Origin: Bacillota bacterium
GTDB lineage: Bacteria > Bacillota > Bacilli > Paenibacillales > Paenibacillaceae
Assembly: GCA_023391635.1 (NCBI GenBank)
Contig: JAEWAQ010000037.1
Location: 1-64,000, forward strand
Direction of reading: 5' to 3'
DNA: 64,000 nt
Position numbers and translations under genes: made by a program
Notes under the pieces: generated by a model
Databases searched by the model: none
Told to the model about the DNA's origin: nothing
Seen by the model: only the letters and a program-made list of their open reading frames with translations
Shown here: positions 29,396 to 39,080 of the stretch, one piece after another
How positions within the stretch are numbered: position 1 is the first letter of the stretch
How the letters are laid out: each line of letters starts with the position of its first letter

Positions 29396-29482
29396 GCTAT
29401 CGCCGCGGGTTTGACCGATTGCGACATCTCGCCTAAACTTAACATAACCATTCACAATCATCGCTTTCCAAAGGAGATGTTC

Positions 29483-30730
29483 ATGGAATTCATTCAAAAT
29501 TTATTCGAAGATTACGGCGTCCGTCAAGAGCTTGCCGTCTATCTGGCCAAGCTGTGCATGATTCTGCTGATCGTCCTTCTGTGCATCGCGGCCCATTTTA
29601 TTACGAAGAAAATCGTCCTGCGCCTCGTAACCCTTGTTATTACTCGCAACAGATTCAAATGGGATGACCGGCTCCTGGAACGCCAAGTGTTCCACAAGCT
29701 GTCGCACATCGTGCCGGCCGTGATCATCTTCTCGTTCTCGTCCGTATTTCCCGGTTATGCGGGTTGGATTCAGAAAGGCGCTTACGTCTATCTGCTCATT
29801 GCGGCGATGTCGGTGCTGAACGCCTTCTTGAATGCGGTAGGCGACATCTACCAGACCTACGAAGTGTCCAAAGTCAAGCCGATCCGCGGCTATATTCAAG
29901 TAGCGAAGATCATCCTGTTCATCGTCGGAGCGATCGTGCTCATCTCGGCCCTCATCGGCCAAAATCCACTCTACATCTTAAGTGGCCTCGGCGCATTGTC
30001 GGCCGTTCTCATGCTCATCTTCAAAGATTCGATCCTCGGTCTCGTAGCCGGCGTCCAACTGTCCGCCAATGACATGGTGCGCGTAGGCGACTGGATCGAG
30101 ATGCCCAAGTACAATGCGGACGGCGATGTTATCGACATTACACTGAATACCGTGAAGGTAAAAAACTGGGACAAGACCGTGACCATGATTCCCAGCTACG
30201 CGCTCATCTCCGACTCGTTCAAAAACTGGCGGGGCATGCAGGACACGGGCGGGCGGCGGATCAAGCGTTCCTTATACATCGATACGACGAGCGTGAAGTT
30301 CTGCACGCCGGAGATGATCGCGCAATTCAAGAAGATCCACTATCTTACCGCATATATCGAGAGTAAAGAACAGGAAATCGAGGCATACAACCAGGAGAAC
30401 AGGATCAATACGGAGAGCGATGTCAACGGCCGGCGGCTGACGAATATCGGCACCTTCCGAATCTACATCCAGCAATATTTGAACCATCACCCGCAAATTC
30501 ATAAGGACTTGACCTCGATGGTCAGACAGCTGGCACCTGGCGAGCATGGATTGCCGTTGGAAATATACGCCTTCACCAGCGATATCCGGTGGGCGGTGTA
30601 CGAAGCCGTGCAAGCGGATATATTCGACCATCTCCTCGCCGTGGCGCCCGAATTCGGACTGCGGATCTACCAGACGCCGTCCGGGCATGACATGCGAAAT
30701 ATGCTTCAAACCGCTTCAACAAATGATTGA
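29483..30730 (+). CDS. YbdG-type mechanosensitive channel (MscS family)
   Basis: A 415-residue membrane protein, exactly the length of E. coli YbdG, a miniconductance mechanosensitive channel that protects against osmotic shock. Five hydrophobic helices occupy about 10-180; the pore helix and first beta domain read SGLGALSAVLMLIFKDSILGLVAGVQLSANDMVRVGDWIEMP. The YbdG-specific insert and C-terminus (RRLTNIGTFRIYIQQYL, VRQLAPGEHGLPLEIYAFT, QADIFDHLL) are conserved. The ATG at 29483 has GGAG six bases upstream; longer in-frame starts lack a ribosome site. Confidence 0.93.
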   Translation: MEFIQNLFEDYGVRQELAVYLAKLCMILLIVLLCIAAHFITKKIVLRLVTLVITRNRFKWDDRLLERQVFHKLSHIVPAVIIFSFSSVFPGYAGWIQKGAYVYLLIAAMSVLNAFLNAVGDIYQTYEVSKVKPIRGYIQVAKIILFIVGAIVLISALIGQNPLYILSGLGALSAVLMLIFKDSILGLVAGVQLSANDMVRVGDWIEMPKYNADGDVIDITLNTVKVKNWDKTVTMIPSYALISDSFKNWRGMQDTGGRRIKRSLYIDTTSVKFCTPEMIAQFKKIHYLTAYIESKEQEIEAYNQENRINTESDVNGRRLTNIGTFRIYIQQYLNHHPQIHKDLTSMVRQLAPGEHGLPLEIYAFTSDIRWAVYEAVQADIFDHLLAVAPEFGLRIYQTPSGHDMRNMLQTASTND

Positions 30731-30810
30731 CTGTCAAAGAAAGGACTGTCCCCATTGCAAGTTAATGATGCGAGCCCGAATTAGCGCATTTGGGCGAGGT
30801 CTCTATAAAA

Positions 30811-30860
30811 AAAGGGCGAACCCTTAGGTCATATTAATGATCCTGTCGGGACCGCCCTTC
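30811..30860 (-). terminator. Probable terminator of the GH4 gene
   Basis: On the minus strand AAGGGCG pairs with CGCCCTT followed by a run of T, but the loop is about 34 bases. It may also stop plus-strand transcription from the channel gene. Confidence 0.5.
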
Positions 30861-30885
30861 CGCTTGATTCTGGAATCTGAATAGG

Positions 30886-32388
30886 CTAAGCTTTCGCGCG
30901 CTCCTTGCCCTTGTCGGCTTCTCCGGCGTTCTTGTTCGCCGATTCGCGGTCCTGCTGCATCTCCTCGACTGTCTTGACATGCAACCGGGCGGCACCCCGG
31001 TAGCCTTCACGCGTCGGGAGGCGCGGCTCCTCCGCCTGCCGCTTCTTCGCGGCAGCGATGGCATCGCCGTATTGCGGCAGCCACTCTTCCTGAGCGATCA
31101 GCATATCGTCGACCATTTGCCAAATTTCCTTCGGATTGCAGACCGCTCCGACGAGCGGGTCCATCATGAACGCTTGGCGCAGCAGGCGGTCGTCGCCATG
31201 AACGGCGGCTTCCACCGCCAACCGCTGCACGGAGATGCTCACATTGCATACGGCAGCAGGGCCGAGCGGCAGGTCTCCAATGCGCGGCATCGAGACGCCG
31301 TTGCGGTCGACATAGCCGGGCGCTTCGATGACGGCGTCATCCGGCAAGTTCGCGATCACCCCGCGATTGATTACGTTAAAGTGCCCGCGGTACACGCGTC
31401 CCGTTTCAAGCCCTTCGATAATATAAGAGCCGTGCTCCTGACTGCGCTGCGCCTCTTCGTATTTCATCGCCGGGTCCTTCATCCAATTTGGAAAATCGGT
31501 CTCGAACCAGTTGCGTCCTTCCGTGCTCACCCGCAAATAGCCGCCCGTCTCCCCATTGATCCAACTGCCCATATCGATCCAATCAGCGATCTCGTCCGGC
31601 CGCTTGCGGTACCACGGCACATACTCGCTCAGATGGCCATTCGACTCCGTGCTGTAGTAGCCGAAGCGCCGCAGCATGTCGATCCGGACTTTCTCGGTGC
31701 GACTGAAATCCGGATGCTTCTCGAATGCTTCCAATAATCCGGCGGTGAGGTCGCGACCTTGGTGGCGAATTTGCACATACCACGTTTGGTGGTTGATCCC
31801 CGCGCAGACGATGTCGACTTCCTCCTGCTTCAGCCCGTAAACTTCGGCGATCTGGTGATGCCCGTGCTGCACGCCATGGCATAAGCCGATTGTATTCACG
31901 CCGCCGTACTTGTTGCATGCCCAGGTGAGCATCGCCATCGGGTTCGCGTAATTGAGCAGCAACACGTCTTCCCGCGCCACCTCGCGAATGTCGCGGCAGA
32001 TGTCCAGCATGACCGCGATGCCGCGCTGGCCGTACATGATACCGCCCGCGCACAGCGTATCGCCGACACACTGATCGACGCCGTATTGCAGCGGAATGTC
32101 GACATCGGCCGCGAAAGCTTCCAGTCCGCCGACCCGCACGGTGCAGATGACATACTTGGCGCCCCGCAGCGCTTCGCGACGGTCCGTCGTCGCCGTGATC
32201 TCTACCCGCAGCCCGTTCTCGCGAATGTCCCTGCGGCACAGCTCCGTCACCATCTCCAGATTGTGCGCATTGATGTCTGTAAACGCAACTTCGATGTCGC
32301 AAAACTCGGGCACGCTCAGCAAATCCCTCAGCAGTCCCCGCGTAAACCCGATGCTGCCCGCTCCGATGAATGCAATTTTGAATGACAC
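30886..32388 (-). CDS. GH4 family alpha-galactosidase-like enzyme
   Basis: A 500-residue family 4 glycosidase, which hydrolyses by NAD- and Mn-dependent oxidation and elimination. The Rossmann start is FKIAFIGAGSIGFTRGLL; metal and substrate residues lie in LLNYANPMAMLTWA, GLCHGVQHG and GINHQTW. MelA-like alpha-galactosidases look like this, but related alpha-glucosidases or alpha-glucuronidases cannot be excluded. The last 30 residues are a charged Lys/Glu/Ala tail. The start is GTG at 32388, nine bases after AGGAGG; an upstream ATG has no ribosome site. It stands alone, with no importer beside it. Confidence 0.88.
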   Translation of the reverse strand: MSFKIAFIGAGSIGFTRGLLRDLLSVPEFCDIEVAFTDINAHNLEMVTELCRRDIRENGLRVEITATTDRREALRGAKYVICTVRVGGLEAFAADVDIPLQYGVDQCVGDTLCAGGIMYGQRGIAVMLDICRDIREVAREDVLLLNYANPMAMLTWACNKYGGVNTIGLCHGVQHGHHQIAEVYGLKQEEVDIVCAGINHQTWYVQIRHQGRDLTAGLLEAFEKHPDFSRTEKVRIDMLRRFGYYSTESNGHLSEYVPWYRKRPDEIADWIDMGSWINGETGGYLRVSTEGRNWFETDFPNWMKDPAMKYEEAQRSQEHGSYIIEGLETGRVYRGHFNVINRGVIANLPDDAVIEAPGYVDRNGVSMPRIGDLPLGPAAVCNVSISVQRLAVEAAVHGDDRLLRQAFMMDPLVGAVCNPKEIWQMVDDMLIAQEEWLPQYGDAIAAAKKRQAEEPRLPTREGYRGAARLHVKTVEEMQQDRESANKNAGEADKGKERAKA

Positions 32389-32542
32389 GGAAAAAGTCCT
32401 CCTCTTCGCTGGAATCGTCTGCATGACTTATGCAGCTTCATTGTACCAGCGCAAGCGGAGGACGCGTTATCAAAAATCTGACTTCTTGCAGGCGAAGGTG
32501 TCAGAAATTCTCACTTCATCCCGCGTGTTCATAAGGACGACA

Positions 32543-33973
32543 CTATAGGATCAACTCCGCAAGACGATGAATCCCCTGCTCGATCGATGCTTCATCTACT
32601 TTTGCGAACCCCAACACCCATCCCTTTCGTTTGCTTTCCAAACAATAGGGTTCAAGAGGGTATACACGTATTCCCTCTTGAAGGGCCGACTTTGCTACGG
32701 CTTCTTCGTCGTATGACTCTTCGGCTTCAAGCAATACATGCAAGCCCGTTTCTACTCCACTTAGCGAGAAACGCCCCCCTAAACCGCTAGACGTAATAGC
32801 TTTTGTCAAGGCTTCGTGTCTTCGTCGGTACACATTTCTGACTCTTCTCATATGGCGCATGAAATGCCCATTCTTGATGAAGTGTGTTAGTGTCAGCTGA
32901 TCCATAATCGGAAGATGGCGGTAAGTCAGCTCCTGTACCTTGGCTAGTTGGGCAATTGCCTCAACAGGTCCGACGATGGCCGAAATGCGAATGCCTGGAG
33001 CGATCATTTTTGAAAAGCTCATGAGGTACAAAGTATTGTTGGATGCTCGGCTAAACAGAGTTGGCAGCGGCTCTCCGCGATACCGAAATTCACTATCATA
33101 ATCGTCTTCAATGATCCAAAATCGTTCTTGAACGGCCTTATGCAGCAATTGCTGTCTGCGCGGCTCCGACATTACGACCCCGATCGCGCACTGGTGCGAA
33201 GGAGTCGCAAAGACCAATTTGGATTGCGGATGAATATGCTCAATCACTAACCCATACTCATCGACAGGAACGGGCACCACATTCATACGCCGATATTTCA
33301 TTGCCATCCAGGAAGCCGGGAAACCGGGATCTTCTACAGAGACAGTATCCCCGTCAACTAAAAGCGCTTGTGCGATTAAGTCAATGCTATGCTGAGCTCC
33401 CGAGGTCAACAGTATCTGATCTGTTTGAATATGGACGCCTCGTTCGAGCGATAAATAACGTTGAATTTGCTCGCGCAATGGTGTGAAGCCATAAGGATTG
33501 CCGTATGCCCAGTTTGATAGTTCCATCGCAGCGGATGCATGATGAAGCGATTGTCGCCAGTTCTTTTGAAATTGTCCATCCAAATAAGGTTCATGGGGAC
33601 TAAAATCAATATCCTCTTCTCGATGTTCTTTGTCTCTAAACCAGTCATGTAATCGATCGACCGCCTCGTTCAACAAGGGAAGTGACGGGGGGACGGGGCC
33701 ATTTGCCATTATTTCCTTCGTAGACTCAGTGACTTGATTCCAGTTGCTAACTCGCGTTCCTCCTCGGCGAGATGTAACCGTATAGCCTCGACTTAACAAT
33801 TCCTCATAGACGATCTGTATCGTTGAGCGAGAGACACCTACCAGGTGGGCGAGTTCGCGGGAAGGAATCAGCAATTCTCCAGGAGCCCAGATTCCGCTTG
33901 TAATATTATGAATCGCTTGATCGAGCAATTGCTGCCAGATCGGTCTCTTATCATCGCGAATTACTTTCATCAT
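32543..33973 (-). CDS. MocR-type (GntR/aminotransferase) regulator
   Basis: A 476-residue fusion of a GntR winged helix (about 1-75, IPSRELAHLVGVSRSTIQIVYEELLSRGY) to a class I aminotransferase-like domain that binds pyridoxal phosphate. The lysine for the internal aldimine is in SFSKMIAPGIR and the cofactor-contact EDDYDSEFRY is present. Members such as PdxR and GabR regulate a divergent vitamin B6 or amine gene. Here the divergent gene is a pyridoxamine-oxidase-like flavoprotein, which matches that pattern. Two adjacent ATGs (33973, 33970) follow GGGAGG; the first has better spacing. Codon use and lower GC than the neighbours suggest separate ancestry. Confidence 0.92.
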   Translation of the reverse strand: MMKVIRDDKRPIWQQLLDQAIHNITSGIWAPGELLIPSRELAHLVGVSRSTIQIVYEELLSRGYTVTSRRGGTRVSNWNQVTESTKEIMANGPVPPSLPLLNEAVDRLHDWFRDKEHREEDIDFSPHEPYLDGQFQKNWRQSLHHASAAMELSNWAYGNPYGFTPLREQIQRYLSLERGVHIQTDQILLTSGAQHSIDLIAQALLVDGDTVSVEDPGFPASWMAMKYRRMNVVPVPVDEYGLVIEHIHPQSKLVFATPSHQCAIGVVMSEPRRQQLLHKAVQERFWIIEDDYDSEFRYRGEPLPTLFSRASNNTLYLMSFSKMIAPGIRISAIVGPVEAIAQLAKVQELTYRHLPIMDQLTLTHFIKNGHFMRHMRRVRNVYRRRHEALTKAITSSGLGGRFSLSGVETGLHVLLEAEESYDEEAVAKSALQEGIRVYPLEPYCLESKRKGWVLGFAKVDEASIEQGIHRLAELIL

Positions 33974-34114
33974 CGTCCACGCCTCCCAAAGGAGCTCCGA
34001 CTCCAATTGATTTTGGATTGCTTGAAATCGTATTATTGGATGTATAATAACAATCCATTAGATGATATACTACCGTAATAACACTAGTCATTGCAAGAAA
34101 GGAGAGGTTGTGAA
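33974..34114. promoter_or_regulatory. Divergent control region, MocR regulator and PNPOx-like gene
   Basis: The 141-bp gap has TATAAT at 34043-34048 (plus strand) flanked by TGGAT (34037-34041) and ATCCA (34053-34057), an inverted pair 11 bases apart spanning the -10 box. TTGAAA at 34022-34027 is a candidate -35 but the spacer is only 15. This short-spaced arrangement with a dyad suggests the MocR protein acts here. Confidence 0.45.
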
Positions 34115-34663
34115 ATGGATTCGATTCGTTACAAAATCAGGGAATGTCAGAATCAAGAGAAGATCGAGAGCTTCCTTCGGCAAGCGAGAATTGGGCATCT
34201 GGGGTTGGTTGATGGGAACCTTCCCTATGTTGTACCGCTTAATTATGTATGGACCGAAGGAAGGCTCTATTTTCACGGGGCTGGGGATGGAAGACGCAAT
34301 CAAGTCATGAGTGAAAATCCGGAGGTTTGTTTTACGGTATGCGAGGAATACGGGACTATCACGGGTCCGGTACCTGCCAAGACGGATACAGCTTATATGA
34401 GCGTAATGATATTCGGGCAAGCAGAGCCGATCACTGATTTGGACGAAGCTACCCATGCGCTTCAGGAAATGATCAATAAATACGTATCTGGCTATTATAA
34501 GCGACCGTTGCCGAAGCAGCATGTGGACAAGTATCGGTCGGCGGTATTCGGCGGACCGGTTCAAGTTTACCGAGTCGTTCCGCACCATGTGACAGCAAAA
34601 GAAAGTCCGGTTGAAGCAGAAAAAATGTATCGGGCAAGCATGAATGTCGGACGGGAAGTCTAA
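34115..34663 (+). CDS. Pyridoxamine 5'-phosphate oxidase-like flavoprotein
   Basis: A 182-residue flavin-binding split-barrel protein. The N-terminal segment ARIGHLGLVDGNLPYVVPLNYVW and the cysteine-bearing PEVCFTVCEEYG are typical of the PNPOx-like/NimA branch rather than true PdxH. The ATG at 34115 is preceded by AAGGAGAGG; an earlier in-frame ATG overlaps that site. Divergent from the MocR regulator, it is the likely target. Substrate unknown; detoxification of nitro compounds or B6 metabolism are both possible. Confidence 0.88.
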   Translation: MDSIRYKIRECQNQEKIESFLRQARIGHLGLVDGNLPYVVPLNYVWTEGRLYFHGAGDGRRNQVMSENPEVCFTVCEEYGTITGPVPAKTDTAYMSVMIFGQAEPITDLDEATHALQEMINKYVSGYYKRPLPKQHVDKYRSAVFGGPVQVYRVVPHHVTAKESPVEAEKMYRASMNVGREV

Positions 34664-34728
34664 CGACAACAAAGCAGCGGCAGCCTAAGACTTATTTTCG
34701 AGTCCCGGCGCTCCGCTGTTTCATTGTT

Positions 34729-35598
34729 CTACAGGCCGAACAAATCCAATTGCTCCGGAGGTTGCGGCGGTTCCTGTACCGGCATGCCCAGCATGCGCAT
34801 GAATTGCTTGGCATTGCCCGCCGCATGACCGCCCGAGTTGTTGTTGAAAATGACGCCCACCGACGAACAATTCGTCAGCAAGCGCATCACGCGATCTTTC
34901 CACTCCGACAATTCCTCTTCATTATATTCGTACAAATAACGAACTTCCCGCCAACGCTCGTCCGCATCCCCGCCGCCGCTCCGGTTCCACCCGGAGACGT
35001 TCCTTCCGTGCATGCGCACGAGCGTGAACGACGGGTCCGTCGGCACCGGCACAATCGGCACCGATTCCGGTCCCGCCTGCGGCTCGTCGCATACGCTGTG
35101 AATCCAGCCTTCCTCGCGCATGAACGCCAGCGTCTTCTCGCGCAGCGCAGGCTCGAACCAGCTCTGATGGCGAAATTCAAGCGCGCAAGGAAACCCAGCC
35201 ATCCGCCGTTTCGCTTCCCGCAGCACGCGCACGTTGTCCTTCGTGCAATCGAACCATGGCGGGTACTGGAACAGCGCGGCCGCCAGCTTCCCCGCACCGT
35301 GAAGGGGCGCAAGGCTGTCCCGGAACGCACCGTACATATCGTCGTCGTTCTCATAATATGACTTGCCCCGCAAGTGGCCCGTCATGCCTTGATAAGCCTT
35401 TACCACGAAGCGGAAGTCGTCCGGCGTTTCCTCCGCATAACGAGCCATGCGCTCCGGCGGCTGCACGCCATAGAACGAGCTGTCCATCTCCACGAGGAAG
35501 AAATGTTCGGCATACCCTTTAAGCTTGTCCTTCTGAGGCGTTCCGGGCGCATACAGCGAATCGTGGTCCCCCCAGCCCGTAAGTCCGACCGCAATCAT
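34729..35598 (-). CDS. DUF72 domain protein (YecE-like)
   Basis: A 289-residue TIM-barrel protein of the widespread DUF72 family, whose biochemical role is unknown. Family landmarks are the start VGLTGWGDHDSLY, FFLVEMDSSFYGV, the KAYQGMTGH segment, ALEFRHQSWF, VIFNNNSGGHAAGNAKQF and the conserved ending PEQLDLFG. It is a complete, single gene, converging with the PNPOx-like gene. Confidence 0.93.
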   Translation of the reverse strand: MIAVGLTGWGDHDSLYAPGTPQKDKLKGYAEHFFLVEMDSSFYGVQPPERMARYAEETPDDFRFVVKAYQGMTGHLRGKSYYENDDDMYGAFRDSLAPLHGAGKLAAALFQYPPWFDCTKDNVRVLREAKRRMAGFPCALEFRHQSWFEPALREKTLAFMREEGWIHSVCDEPQAGPESVPIVPVPTDPSFTLVRMHGRNVSGWNRSGGGDADERWREVRYLYEYNEEELSEWKDRVMRLLTNCSSVGVIFNNNSGGHAAGNAKQFMRMLGMPVQEPPQPPEQLDLFGL

Positions 35599-35686
35599 CG
35601 TGATTCCGTTCCCCTCTGCTTTTCGCTCTTACTCCCCATTATATACGCCATTCCCGTTCCGATTCCACCGCATATACGCGCAAAAA

Positions 35687-35728
35687 AAGCACGCTCCGGG
35701 CGCGGATGCCGCCGCGTGGAGCGTGCTT
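35687..35728 (-). terminator. Terminator of the beta-helix protein gene
   Basis: AAGCACGCTCC and GGAGCGTGCTT form an 11-bp perfect stem, and on the minus strand a run of seven T follows. It lies 18 bp beyond the stop codon at 35747. Confidence 0.93.
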
Positions 35729-35746
35729 CGCCTGCTTAGCGTACGG

Positions 35747-38700
35747 TTATTGCTGCAAGCCGATGCCTGAATATGGCGATGTCGAATCCGTCCGGAAATC
35801 GTCCGCTGCCGACGTCACCAGTTGCCAGGTGGACGGATTCGTCTGCGGATTTTTGCCGGTGTGCGCTCCCGCCTCGATACACAGATACAACTCGCCGGTC
35901 GGCTGGTAAATGACGTAGTCGCCCTCGTTGTAGTAAATGGAGCCACCGTAATAGTCCGAGATGTCGTCCCAGCGCTCGACCTTGGCCCAATCGAAATTCG
36001 CGGGGAAAGGCACGTCTTCGAATGCAATCGGGGCCAGATTGGCCGACGTGACGTTCCCGGATGCGGTTACGTTGCCGGCCGTTCCGTTGTTGCCGCCGAT
36101 CGTATCGATGAACGTCCGGGCCCCGTCCCGTGTATTGTCTGTGAACGTCATCTGGTTGCTCGTATTGTGGCTAGCGAAGAACAGCAGATTCACGTCCGGA
36201 TGGGTACCGGGCAGCTCGTCGTAGTGAAAGTTGTATTGCCTGATGATGTTGTCTTCGAACCGCAGCTTCGTCGAAGTGTTGGACGGCGCGTTGTGAATGT
36301 AGGAGAATACGTCCCTGCCGTGCGAGAAGTAATTGTCGTGAATCCACACCTCGTCGCCCGGATCGAGTGGGTCCCCCGAAGCCGCCGTCATCCACAGCTC
36401 CATTGTCTTGCTTGCGCCGCCGATGAATACGTTATGGTGAATTTCGGAGCTGCCGTCCCGCTGGGAATATTGGAAGCAGCCGTCCTGCCATTGGGAGAAC
36501 GGATCTTTCCAGTCGGTCGAACACATGGCGACAACGTTGTGATGAACCTTGAGGCCGTCTCCCATGTTGGACAGTTGGATGCCTTCCGTCCCCGTCCGCA
36601 GCACCCGGTTGTTGTAAATCTCCAGATTGGTGAATTTGTGCTGCGTGCTCATATTGCCGCTCGTATTGCCGAGATACATCCCTTCCGATTCGGTATCGTG
36701 GATGTACATGTCGTGGATTTTGACGCCGTCCATCGTCGCCGTCGGGTCGTTGTCGGACTTGATCAGCAGACCGGCAAAACCGGAGAAGCCGACTTCCATG
36801 AACGACAGCTCGAAGTTCGTCGCCCCGGCGCCGATGCCGATACCGGAAGTGTTGGAGCGCCCGACCTCAATGCCGTATCGGCCTTCGGAATTGGCGTAAT
36901 CCCCGTTCAAATGTCCGGGATAATCGACATGTCCCGTTTCCAGCTGGCTGTCGTATTTGCCGGTGAGAATCCAGTTGGACCCGCCTCCGAGCGTAAACGT
37001 GTACGAATGCGTGCCGCCAACCTTCACTTGCCCACCGTAATTGGTGATCACAAGCGGGTTGTTGGCCGGTCGGTCCGGCAAATTGTGCAGTCTGATATAC
37101 GCATAATTTCCAGCCGGTATATACAGGCGCTGCAGCGTTTGCCAGTTCACGTCCGGGAACGAGGCTTGAACATCGTTATAATAGATGGACGATTGTCCTT
37201 GAACGGGCAAAATGAGAGATCTGTACTTCGTAATATCGATGACCAGCGATCCCTGCACGTTCGATCCGTCCTGAGCGGTTGCCCGTACCGTCACGGTGCC
37301 GTCCGTTACCGCGGTCAGCAGGCCGCTTGCGCTGATCGTCGCGCTTCCGGAGCCGTCTGATACCGACCAAGCGAACGATTTGTTTGTCGCCGTGTAGGGC
37401 TGCACGGACGCCGACATTTGCAGCGTTTCGTTCACGAGCATGGTAGTCGCGCCGCCGGCGGTTACGGTAATTTGGGAAACCGGAACGAACGGAGCATCCT
37501 GAACGCCGTTCCCGTTCGCGTCGATCCAGCCGATGAGCGCGTATTCGTTCGCGCGGCTCGTCATGGACGAAGGGGAGCGGGCCAGCAAGTATCGCGCCTG
37601 CGGCGCAACCGGGCTTCCGCTGACGTCGTCGTCCCTGATCCACGGTGTCGTGCCTCCGGTATTAATCCCTTGCGCGCTGTTGAAATTGATCCGGGTCTCC
37701 GTCAGACCGCTGTCATTGGCGGTGTCGATGTCGTCGTCCCACCACAATTCGCTGTATGGTGTCTGGTCGCCCGCGCTGGACGCCCGATACTGCGTCCATG
37801 TCGACAAGATTCTGATCTTGCTCCAATCCGGACCGAAATCGATATAACCGACTCTGTCACCGTAGTAAGGAGCTCCATTACCCGTAGACCAGCCGGCGGG
37901 TGTGCCGGTATTCTCGTCAAACAGCGGTTGGCCGTCAAAGGCGTTCTGCATCGGAAAGTACAGGCTGCCCGTGGCGCCGCCGGCCGATACGGGCGTAATA
38001 ATCTGAAGCGCTTCATTGCCCGCGGAGCCGCCCTGATTCGAAATCGTCACGATCTTCGTGCCGGACACGCCGCTTCCGTCATCCGCCGTAGCCCGAACCG
38101 TAACCGTGCCGTCCGATACGGCCGTCAGCAGACCGCCGGCATCGATCGTGGCGCTGCCCGTTCCGTTCTCCACCGACCACGTTACCGTTTGCACAGATGC
38201 GTCTTGTGGCGTGATCTCAGCCGACATCTGCAGCGTCCCTTGATTCGTCGCAATGGTATCCGCGCCGCCCGCTCCCGTAACCGTAATGCCGGTCACCGGC
38301 TTATTCACCCAGCCCACGATCGCGTATTCGCTTGCCCTGTCCGTCATAACGTTCGGGGAACGAAGCAGCAAATATCGTCCCTGAGGCACAACCGGATTGC
38401 TGCCGGCATCGGCATCCCGAATCCATGGCGTCGTCCCCCCGGTATTCAGGCTTTGCGCGCTGTTGAAATTAATCCGGGTCTCCGTCAATCCGCTGTCATT
38501 CGTTGTGTCGATATCGTCGTCCCACCAAAGTTCCTGATAAGGCAGCTGATTGCCTGCGCTGTACGCGCGATATTTCGTCCAGGTGGATACGATTCGGATA
38601 TCGGTCCAATTGGCGCCGAAATCGATGTAACCGACCCTGTCGGCATAGTAGGGGGCGGCACTCGCTCCCGGACCGCCTGTCGGCTCGTTCGCCATACCAT

Positions 38701-38884
38701 CCCAAGCGACGTCTTGGCTGTCAAACGCGTTCTGGAGCGGGAAATACAAGCTGCCCGCAGCAACGCCGGCAGCATTCGGAACGATGATCCGGAGCGTCCC
38801 GCTTGCCTGTGCAGCTTGACCTGCCGGAAACAACAACGTCAATGCCATCGCAATGCTCGCCAATACACAACCGAACCTCTTCAT
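35747..38884 (-). CDS. Secreted beta-helix protein with duplicated module-Ig half
   Basis: A 1045-residue exported protein. Signal peptide 1-28; an unrecognised beta-rich module (31-192) and a Big2-type Ig domain (196-283); a second copy of both (293-454 and 469-551); a right-handed parallel beta-helix (about 565-930, repeated HDMYIHDTESEGMYLGN, YNNRVLRTGTEGIQLSN type coils); and a C-terminal motif GDYVIYQPTGELYLCIEAGAHT near 1000-1020, like a chitin-binding-type CBM. Beta-helix proteins of this kind are often polysaccharide lyases or pectin hydrolases, but I cannot name catalytic residues. ATG at 38884 has AGGAGG eight bases upstream; the gene is monocistronic. Confidence 0.88.
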   Translation of the reverse strand: MKRFGCVLASIAMALTLLFPAGQAAQASGTLRIIVPNAAGVAAGSLYFPLQNAFDSQDVAWDGMANEPTGGPGASAAPYYADRVGYIDFGANWTDIRIVSTWTKYRAYSAGNQLPYQELWWDDDIDTTNDSGLTETRINFNSAQSLNTGGTTPWIRDADAGSNPVVPQGRYLLLRSPNVMTDRASEYAIVGWVNKPVTGITVTGAGGADTIATNQGTLQMSAEITPQDASVQTVTWSVENGTGSATIDAGGLLTAVSDGTVTVRATADDGSGVSGTKIVTISNQGGSAGNEALQIITPVSAGGATGSLYFPMQNAFDGQPLFDENTGTPAGWSTGNGAPYYGDRVGYIDFGPDWSKIRILSTWTQYRASSAGDQTPYSELWWDDDIDTANDSGLTETRINFNSAQGINTGGTTPWIRDDDVSGSPVAPQARYLLARSPSSMTSRANEYALIGWIDANGNGVQDAPFVPVSQITVTAGGATTMLVNETLQMSASVQPYTATNKSFAWSVSDGSGSATISASGLLTAVTDGTVTVRATAQDGSNVQGSLVIDITKYRSLILPVQGQSSIYYNDVQASFPDVNWQTLQRLYIPAGNYAYIRLHNLPDRPANNPLVITNYGGQVKVGGTHSYTFTLGGGSNWILTGKYDSQLETGHVDYPGHLNGDYANSEGRYGIEVGRSNTSGIGIGAGATNFELSFMEVGFSGFAGLLIKSDNDPTATMDGVKIHDMYIHDTESEGMYLGNTSGNMSTQHKFTNLEIYNNRVLRTGTEGIQLSNMGDGLKVHHNVVAMCSTDWKDPFSQWQDGCFQYSQRDGSSEIHHNVFIGGASKTMELWMTAASGDPLDPGDEVWIHDNYFSHGRDVFSYIHNAPSNTSTKLRFEDNIIRQYNFHYDELPGTHPDVNLLFFASHNTSNQMTFTDNTRDGARTFIDTIGGNNGTAGNVTASGNVTSANLAPIAFEDVPFPANFDWAKVERWDDISDYYGGSIYYNEGDYVIYQPTGELYLCIEAGAHTGKNPQTNPSTWQLVTSAADDFRTDSTSPYSGIGLQQ
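37232..38794 (-). repeat. Tandem internal duplication in the beta-helix gene
   Basis: Two units of about 255 codons (38036-38794 and 37232-38008) encode the same unknown module followed by a Big2 domain. Long stretches remain near-identical in DNA and protein, for example SGLTETRINFNSAQ, then NTGGTTPWIRD in both, so the duplication is fairly recent. Confidence 0.9.
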
Positions 38885-39080
38885 GATACTTGCCTCCTTT
38901 TCAGAATCAATCGTGGACCCGGCCTTCGCCGAGCCGAGCCGGGCAGGGAGAACGATCCCCCGCATCCTTCAGCGCCCCCTCAACCTCCCTTCTTATCGCG
39001 GATTTTTTATGGAAACGACTCGGCGAACAGCAAATCAACATCCACCTCATCGGCCATAAAACAAGGTTATAATGATTTAT

